Assembly (NCBI GenBank): GCA_037440105.1
Contig: JBBIUS010000041.1
Location: 1-5,723 of the forward strand
Direction: 5' to 3'
Source: JBBIUS01 sp037440105
Lineage (GTDB): Bacteria; Patescibacteriota; Patescibacteriia; XYB2-FULL-38-15
DNA: 5,723 nt
This document shows positions 1 to 4,826 of this stretch, one piece after another. A program made the position numbers and the translations under genes. How positions within the stretch are numbered: the first letter of the stretch is position 1; each line of letters opens with the position of its first letter. The notes beneath the pieces are model-generated. The model was not told the DNA's origin, did no database searches, and worked only from the letters and a program-made list of their open reading frames with translations.

Positions 1-1592
1 TTTTCTAAATATTCGGCCTCATCAGGGCTAAAATTTTTAAAGGCTTTTTCTTCCGGACCGTAGAAAATGTAATTTATTTTGTTGTTTTTTAAAAAAATCG
101 CTCGTTCGTCGTCATTAGATTTCTTGAAGAACAAGTCAGTTTGTTCTATTTTGTTTTTTGCGTCAGCCGTTTGGCCCCAGCCGTGGCCAAGATAAACCAG
201 CCTTAAGGAAAATGCTGGAATCAAATTGCCGTTAGCATAGGTCGAGAAAATGATGTCGTCTTCTTGAGTGTTTTTTTTCAGCCAAGTCATTGCATCAACT
301 TTTGTTTTGTCTAAATAGGCCGCGGGATTTTGCGACAGATAAAATCTTAAGTTTTGGACGATAATTGCATAATTAGTAAAAGTAAACAGAAGAACAAATA
401 AGAGAGACAAGACAAATTTGGAAGAAAAATATTTTTTATAAAAATTTTTCTTTTCAAAAATTTCTTTCAAACAGAATAAGCCCATGACTGCAGTGATGAC
501 AACAATGACATGAAGACCTTCCATTAATCTTCTTTGAAAATTTATAAACGGCAAATATGGCAGAAAAATCTGTGTTCCCCACCAGGTCATTAAAAAGATG
601 TCTTGATTATTTTTTTCTTTCTTTCGGAGTAAGAAAAAAATCCCAACCAGGCTAAAGATCCAAAGAAAACCATAAGTTACTAAGTAGTTGTAATAAAAAG
701 GAGGGGTGGGAATATTAACTTGAAGAGCGTGTTGTTGTCTTGTCCAAAAATTATTCAAAGCCCAAAGATGATAAAAAATGGCTGGGCTGGAAATTAAAAT
801 CAATACCAGAAAATGTTTAATAAGATCCCATCGGATTTTTAAACTCCTTAAACTCTGGATTAGTATAAAGAAACCGACGACTCCATAAATGGTTGGAATA
901 AAAAAGGGATGGAATTGGAAGAAAAACAAAGCCGCGAGGCCAGCAAAAAAACTGTAAAGAATTTTTTGTTTTTCAAATGCAACAAAGATTAAAGCAAAAA
1001 TAAGAAGAGTAAAAAGCAGTGAAGCCAAAAAGTGGGGGGAATGAAAAAGAGCATAAAAAGTTGTTGTCTCTGCGCTTACGAAATCAAGGGGCGGCGGGGG
1101 CGGAAATTTGTATAGGCCCAACTCCTCGCCGACCAAAATAAAACCGCCAATTCCCGAAGCAAAAATCAAAAAAATAAAGCTGATTTTTCTTTTTTGCTCT
1201 TCCTTGAAAAAAAGAGAGATAAAAAAATAAGCCAAGCCAAGAAAGATTGGAATCAAAAGAACATGTGCCAATTGATAAGAGGCAAAAGCAGACAGATGAA
1301 ACAATCTGGCCGCGAGCCCAACGCCGAGCCAAAAAGGGTCAAAGATAAATCTTGGTTCGTCTCTGGATTCGGCTGTGTATAAATTTCTAAAAAGGAAATG
1401 GCCCGCTTTTGTTTGTTCAATCCAAGAATAATAGACAGGAGTGTCGCCTGAGTTAATAATTTGTGTGCCCAAAAAGACTTTGTCTTTCGGCGTAATCACT
1501 AATCCGACCAGCGTAGGGAAGGAAGTAATGACAATTACTAACAAAATTAATAATCCAACAAATCTCCATTCTTTCTTACTAATTTCAACCAT
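1..1592 (-). CDS. GT-C-like polytopic membrane glycosyltransferase, C-terminus cut by window edge
   Basis: I translated this frame by hand: 530 uninterrupted codons from ATG at 1590-1592 to the left edge, with no stop reached. An in-frame TAA lies six bases before the ATG, which fixes this start or a later one. There is no clear Shine-Dalgarno; the gene begins 14 bp after the preceding stop, so translational coupling is likely. About ten hydrophobic segments are visible (roughly residues 12-30, 108-129, 137-155, 184-205, 212-246, 260-275, 300-322, 332-350, 357-376, 392-413). An acidic first-loop motif, SGDTPVYY (48-55), resembles the catalytic-acid loop of GT-C enzymes. A soluble tail starts near WLKKNT (437-442) and contains VYLGHGWGQT (466-475) and INYIFYGPEE (506-515). 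This layout recalls large uncharacterised GT-C-like proteins of Chloroflexi and CPR bacteria (from memory). It probably transfers sugar from a polyprenyl-phosphate donor outside the membrane. Donor and acceptor are unknown. Five consecutive prolines occur at 164-168. Confidence 0.85.
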   Translation of the reverse strand, partial: MVEISKKEWRFVGLLILLVIVITSFPTLVGLVITPKDKVFLGTQIINSGDTPVYYSWIEQTKAGHFLFRNLYTAESRDEPRFIFDPFWLGVGLAARLFHLSAFASYQLAHVLLIPIFLGLAYFFISLFFKEEQKRKISFIFLIFASGIGGFILVGEELGLYKFPPPPPLDFVSAETTTFYALFHSPHFLASLLFTLLIFALIFVAFEKQKILYSFFAGLAALFFFQFHPFFIPTIYGVVGFFILIQSLRSLKIRWDLIKHFLVLILISSPAIFYHLWALNNFWTRQQHALQVNIPTPPFYYNYLVTYGFLWIFSLVGIFFLLRKKEKNNQDIFLMTWWGTQIFLPYLPFINFQRRLMEGLHVIVVITAVMGLFCLKEIFEKKNFYKKYFSSKFVLSLLFVLLFTFTNYAIIVQNLRFYLSQNPAAYLDKTKVDAMTWLKKNTQEDDIIFSTYANGNLIPAFSLRLVYLGHGWGQTADAKNKIEQTDLFFKKSNDDERAIFLKNNKINYIFYGPEEKAFKNFSPDEAEYLE

Positions 1593-1606
1593 AAATTTTT
1601 AATGAC

Positions 1607-2308
1607 TCAAGAAAAATTTTTGAATTTTAAAAAGAATTTTTTTGTCCTATAAAAATATAAATGAGTCAACAACTGCAAATAATCTAAATATTCTTTCCAG
1701 CTCAGTTTACTTTGATCAGCCTCTCTTTTTTTAAAAAAAATCGGCAGTTCTTTGTAGCTTTGGTATTTCCCTTTCACTAATATTTCTAGAAGAATTTTGT
1801 ATCCTTGACAGTGTAAATTTACTCCGTCGATGACGTCTCGCCTTAAAAAGAAAAAACCGCTCAAAGGATCGGCTGCTCTCGTTAAGGGCCTGGCCAACAA
1901 TATGCCGGTGAGGGAAGTAATCTTTCTGATCAGCGGCCACTTTTCCACTCGGCCGCCTTGGATTAGCCTGCTGCCAATAACTAAATCATAAGTCTTAATT
2001 TCTTCCAATATTTTAGGAATTAACTCAGCCGGATGGCTAAGGTCAGCATCCATGACGCCCAAAATGTCGCCTCGGGCAGACTTAAATCCTTCGATTACCG
2101 CGCTTCCCAAACCAAGTTTTTTGGGACGATGTATGACTAACACGGGGTATGCGTGAGATAATTTTTCTGCCAGTTCCCCTGTGTTGTCAGGGGAATTGTC
2201 GTCAACAACAATAATTTCCAATCCGTCGATTTTTAGAGCAAAAATATCGTGGACTAATTTTTCTAAATTATTCTTCTCGTTGTAAGTGGGGATGATTAGA
2301 GAAATCAT
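1607..2308 (-). CDS. DPM1-like polyprenyl-phosphate mannosyltransferase (GT2)
   Basis: A GT-A fold, family 2 glycosyltransferase that would move a sugar, most likely mannose from GDP-mannose, onto a polyprenyl phosphate at the cytoplasmic membrane face. Numbering from the ATG: LIIPTYNE (4-11) opens the nucleotide-binding fold, VDDNSPDNT (35-43) follows, and DADLSHP (87-93) holds the metal-binding DxD. GSR (112-114), DPLSGFF (147-153), GYK (169-171) and SKLSW (200-204) match the dolichol-phosphate mannose synthase pattern. At 233 residues it is the size of the soluble, single-domain DPM1 type. It lacks a C-terminal membrane domain; only an aromatic, basic tail remains. Start: an in-frame TTG at 2314 would add two residues. 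I prefer ATG at 2308, which gives the usual MISLIIPTYNE beginning; a weak AAGG lies 10 bases upstream. It sits 16 bp after the previous gene and 14 bp before the next. The family call is firm; mannose specificity is inferred. Confidence 0.92.
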   Translation of the reverse strand: MISLIIPTYNEKNNLEKLVHDIFALKIDGLEIIVVDDNSPDNTGELAEKLSHAYPVLVIHRPKKLGLGSAVIEGFKSARGDILGVMDADLSHPAELIPKILEEIKTYDLVIGSRLIQGGRVEKWPLIRKITSLTGILLARPLTRAADPLSGFFFLRRDVIDGVNLHCQGYKILLEILVKGKYQSYKELPIFFKKREADQSKLSWKEYLDYLQLLTHLYFYRTKKFFLKFKNFS

Positions 2309-2324
2309 TGGCAAAAAACCTTAA

Positions 2325-3071
2325 TTATTGGAAAGTTGTAGTTTTTAAAATTTTTCTCAGTCTGAAAATTTCTTTTAAATAATTAAATGAGGTATTTAAG
2401 ATTTTGACCTTACTTTTTCTTTGTCTGTTCGGGGTTTCGGTCCATTGCACCGGAATTTCTTTAATTCTAAAACCATTTTTCTGTGCTAAAAACAAAAATT
2501 CTGTATCAAAAAACCATTGGGTATTTTTAACCAAAGGCAAAATTTGCATGATAACATTTTTTGTCGCGCCTTTGAACCCACATTGGCTATCTTTAACTTT
2601 TAAATCAAGCAACGTTTCTCGCAAGAGATTAAAAATTCTAGAAGTCAATTCGCGAAAAAGAGAACGGTCTACTCTGGATTTATGTTCTAGCCTTGAACCG
2701 ACGACGATATCGTTTTCCTTTTTTAATTCCTCAACCATTTGTGGAAAATGGGTGAGATCAGTGGCCAAATCGCAATCCATATAAGTATAAATATCAGCTG
2801 AAAAATTCAACCAAATTTTTTTAAGTGCACCGCCGCGACCCTTTTGTGGAATATAAAAATAAATAATTTTTTCTGGATCAAATTCTGCTAATTCTTTTCC
2901 AATAATGCTGGTTTTATCAGTTGAGCCGTTGTCAGCAATAACGATTTGCCAGTCGTCATTAATATTTTTTTCCAGAAAATTATAAAGTTTCAGAGTATTC
3001 TCTCTTAAAATTATTTCTTCGTTATAAGCAGGCAAAACTATTAGAATTTTTAAATTTCCACTATTTGTCAT
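2325..3071 (-). CDS. ALG5/dolichyl-phosphate glucose synthase-like GT2
   Basis: A 248-residue family 2 glycosyltransferase. It opens with ILIVLPAYNEE (9-19), then ADNGSTDKT (46-54), KGRGGALK (77-84), DCDLATDL (99-106, carrying the DxD), VVGSRL (123-128), DSQCGFKG (161-168) and FFDTEFLF (187-194). The KGxGGALK, DSQCGFK and (W)FFDTE combination is typical of the DPG-synthase (ALG5) branch rather than the DPM1 branch, so transfer of glucose from UDP-glucose to a polyprenyl phosphate is the best guess. Other hexoses or N-acetylhexosamines cannot be excluded. No membrane anchor is obvious, unlike eukaryotic ALG5 with its N-terminal helix; a basic C-terminal end (218-244) may contact the membrane. 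Start: ATG at 3071 precedes the first conserved strand by about eight residues. No Shine-Dalgarno is visible, because the 19-bp spacer to the upstream gene is made of heptamer repeats. The next gene encodes a different GT2 branch, suggesting two distinct lipid-linked sugars are made. Confidence 0.9.
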   Translation of the reverse strand: MTNSGNLKILIVLPAYNEEIILRENTLKLYNFLEKNINDDWQIVIADNGSTDKTSIIGKELAEFDPEKIIYFYIPQKGRGGALKKIWLNFSADIYTYMDCDLATDLTHFPQMVEELKKENDIVVGSRLEHKSRVDRSLFRELTSRIFNLLRETLLDLKVKDSQCGFKGATKNVIMQILPLVKNTQWFFDTEFLFLAQKNGFRIKEIPVQWTETPNRQRKSKVKILNTSFNYLKEIFRLRKILKTTTFQ

Positions 3072-3073
3072 TT

Positions 3074-3115
3074 TAGTTAATTGTTAATCGTCAATTGTTA
3101 ATTGTTAATTTATAA
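3074..3115. repeat. Heptamer tandem array, TTGTTAA units (gene-junction array)
   Basis: Six consecutive 7-bp units on the plus strand: tagttaa, ttgttaa, tcgtcaa, ttgttaa, ttgttaa, tttataa. Three are identical and the others differ at one to three positions. On the coding strand the rotated unit is AATTAAC. The array encodes the last seven residues (540-546) and the TGA stop of the GT-C gene, and it fills the spacer almost to the next start codon. It appears to be a degenerate member of the same family as the three other arrays in the window. Confidence 0.85.
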
Positions 3116-4731
3116 ATTTTCCCTTCCTCATCTTTATAAACCATCTTAAAATGCCCATCTCTTTTCAAATTATTTTCTAAAGCAACATGTTCTTTGTCAA
3201 CAAAGACATATTCTGAACGGAAATTATTTTTGATGATTTCAGAAATATTATCTTGTTTTCCAACTGTTATGTCAACCCACCTTTTATATAATTCTTTATC
3301 ATAATCGTACATAAAAGTTGGATCAAGGCCAGCGATGTAACGGTTGTGAGTGTTGTAGTAAAAAAGCGGCGGAAAATCATCCCAATCGTTGTGAAAAACA
3401 ACCGAGTTAGCCGGAGTATTTTGCACTAACCACTCACTTACTTTTTTATATTTATCGACCGAGTAACCTTTTTCATAACTGTCCTTAACCATTGATAAAT
3501 CTTTAACCATAATTAATGGGAAGGAAAATACAAAACATAACGAAGCCACCCGCACGGCTAAACCTCTCTTCATTAAAATACCCTTAAATTTAAAAAGAAG
3601 CTTCTCGAATTTATAAGGAAAATAGTCATTCATTAAAAAAGTGGAAAATAAAATAGCAAAAGGTACCCAATACTCAACATTCCTTCTTGAACGCAGCGTT
3701 AAAATAAAGAAAAAACAAAAAATTAAAAATAATGTTAATGCTTTGTCTAAATTTTGACTACTACTTTGAACAGTCTCCTTAATTATTTTTTTAATCAAAA
3801 AAACAAAAAGAGCGGAAAGCGCGATGACAAACAAAATAAAGACAAAGCTAGCGTTGCTGATCAAATCAAAAAATTTGTATGAATACCATTCGGCTCCAAC
3901 ATTGATTACATCTTTATAATTTATCACTGCAATTTTAACAATATGGTACCAATAAAAGTAAAGATTTTTAGGAAAATAAGGATTGATAATAATGCCAGCA
4001 GTAAGACCACCGAGGCAAGAAAGTAAGAGTTTAAAATTCGCTCTGGCAAAAATGGCACGGAAAAAATTTCCAATTTTCAATTTACAATTTACAAACAATT
4101 TCTTAATTCCTAATTCATAATTCATAAATCCCCTATTTTCGAAATGTATGGCTTTTATTATCGAAACAGAAATTATGTAAAACAAAGTTAAAACTAAAAT
4201 GAGCGGCCAGCCATCAAAAAGCCAAACATAAATAAATGACAAAACAAAGAGATGCCGAAGCTTCCGATTCAAAATAAAATAAAGGCCGAACAGTAAAATA
4301 ACAATAGAAAGAGCCGAGGCTTTGGCAAGATTGATTCTAAAAATAAACGGATTAATCACCAAAAGCAACAAACTATAAAAAAAAGCGCCTTTAATTTTTG
4401 TTTTTTCCAAAAACCAATAGAAAGCCAAAATTAAAATCGTGGCAAAAAACGCGGTAGCCAATTTTACACCAACCAATGGATTAGAAAAAGTGACAAAAGG
4501 AACAAGCAAAATATGATAAAGAAAATGATGGTCAATGTAATAATTTTTTAAAACAGTGAACTGAAGCCAGGGAAAATCTTTGACGATGCCTTGGTCGCGA
4601 ATTAAAATAGCCATCTTGGCATGGTAAAAAGAATCCGGGTCTGGAAATGTCGGAAAATGTTGAAAATAAGAAAAGAGCAAGAAGGAAACGATGAATAGAA
4701 GAAAGTATTTCAAAAGTTTGTGGTTGTCCAT
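3091..4731 (-). CDS. GT-C superfamily membrane glycosyltransferase (STT3/PMT-like layout)
   Basis: A 546-residue polytopic protein. A membrane helix (about 7-23) leads to PDPDSFYHAKM (30-40), whose D31-P-D33 sits where STT3 and PMT enzymes carry their first catalytic or metal-binding acidic motif. DHHFLYH (67-73) follows. About ten further hydrophobic segments run to residue 409, including LFDGWPL (171-177) and RRNVEYWVPF (349-358). A soluble, probably extracytoplasmic tail (from about 420) has WLVQNTP (434-440), then NDWDDFPPLFYYN (448-460) and GLDPTFMY (468-475). WL-NTP followed by a W-D-D segment recalls the region around WWDYG in STT3, but WWDYG itself is absent, so oligosaccharyltransferase activity is not established. 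I recognise this as a CPR-type hypothetical family from memory. The start is well supported: AAGGAGGA lies nine bases upstream of ATG. Residues 201-221 are encoded by a heptamer array within a basic loop, and the last seven residues plus stop lie in another. Likely role: sugar transfer from polyprenyl carriers outside the cell. Confidence 0.85.
   Translation of the reverse strand: MDNHKLLKYFLLFIVSFLLFSYFQHFPTFPDPDSFYHAKMAILIRDQGIVKDFPWLQFTVLKNYYIDHHFLYHILLVPFVTFSNPLVGVKLATAFFATILILAFYWFLEKTKIKGAFFYSLLLLVINPFIFRINLAKASALSIVILLFGLYFILNRKLRHLFVLSFIYVWLFDGWPLILVLTLFYIISVSIIKAIHFENRGFMNYELGIKKLFVNCKLKIGNFFRAIFARANFKLLLSCLGGLTAGIIINPYFPKNLYFYWYHIVKIAVINYKDVINVGAEWYSYKFFDLISNASFVFILFVIALSALFVFLIKKIIKETVQSSSQNLDKALTLFLIFCFFFILTLRSRRNVEYWVPFAILFSTFLMNDYFPYKFEKLLFKFKGILMKRGLAVRVASLCFVFSFPLIMVKDLSMVKDSYEKGYSVDKYKKVSEWLVQNTPANSVVFHNDWDDFPPLFYYNTHNRYIAGLDPTFMYDYDKELYKRWVDITVGKQDNISEIIKNNFRSEYVFVDKEHVALENNLKRDGHFKMVYKDEEGKIYKLTINN
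4070..4130. repeat. Double heptamer array inside the GT-C gene
   Basis: Two blocks of 7-bp units on the plus strand. The first is ccaattt, tcaattt, acaattt (4070-4090). The second is ttaattc, ctaattc, ataattc, ataaatc (4103-4130). About 12 bp separates them and the two are not in the same 7-bp register. Coding-strand units are AATTGTA-like and AATTATG-like. The array is translated in-frame as residues 201-221 of the GT-C protein, in a basic loop between hydrophobic segments, which suggests an insertion tolerated there. Confidence 0.9.
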
Positions 4732-4733
4732 GA

Positions 4734-4741
4734 AAGCGCTT
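4734..4741. promoter_or_regulatory. AAGCGCTT palindrome between Shine-Dalgarno and start codon
   Basis: A perfect 8-bp palindrome in the short leader of the GT-C gene. With flanks it reads TGAAAGCGCTT (4731-4741, plus strand), which matches the core of the Bacillus CcpA cre box and the general LacI/GalR-family operator style with a central CG. No such regulator is encoded in the window and the site overlaps the ribosome-binding leader, so a chance match is quite possible. Confidence 0.2.
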
Positions 4742-4748
4742 CCTCCTT
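4741..4748 (-). promoter_or_regulatory. Strong Shine-Dalgarno for the 3091-4731 gene
   Basis: The minus strand reads AAGGAGGA, nearly the full anti-16S complement, nine bases before the ATG at 4731. It decides that start. It is the only strong ribosome binding site in the window; the three downstream genes have none or a weak AAGG. Confidence 0.9.
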
Positions 4749-4755
4749 AAAAGTA

Positions 4756-4819
4756 AATCAAGGAATCATAAATTACGAATCAGGCAAATTGAAAATCCAT
4801 AATTCATAATTCATAATTC
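4756..4819. repeat. Heptamer array in the leader of the GT-C gene
   Basis: Three perfect ataattc units (4799-4819) are followed leftwards by decayed units in which an AATT or GATT core recurs every 7 bp, with slips of one or two bases (about 4756-4798). The perfect part has the same unit as the second block of the array inside the GT-C gene and is followed in the same way by a CAATTT-type unit, so the two are probably related copies. It occupies most of the 95-bp spacer between the isomerase stop and the Shine-Dalgarno. No terminator hairpin is evident in this spacer. Confidence 0.8.
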
Positions 4820-4826
4820 TTCTAAC

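Noticed and set aside
1194..1382. Small plus-strand reading frame of 62 codons
   Set aside because: It lies wholly opposite the 530-codon GT-C frame, shows no recognisable motif and is lysine-rich as expected from the complement of this sequence.
2309..2314. TTG at 2314 as start of the DPM1-like gene
   Set aside because: It adds only two residues; the ATG at 2308 gives the usual family N-terminus. The spacing from the weak AAGG (4 versus 10 bases) does not settle it.
2404..2784. Plus-strand reading frame of 126 codons
   Set aside because: It is antisense to the conserved part of the ALG5-like GT2 and is explained as its shadow.
1607..3093. TGA recoded as glycine, as in Gracilibacteria/Absconditabacteria
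   Set aside because: Two genes end at TGA at sensible family lengths, and no in-frame TGA occurs inside any of the five genes. Standard bacterial code fits, although two stops alone are not decisive.
4732..4826. Rho-independent terminator or riboswitch between the isomerase and GT-C genes
   Set aside because: The spacer consists of heptamer repeats and the Shine-Dalgarno region; no GC-rich stem followed by a T-run was found on the minus strand.
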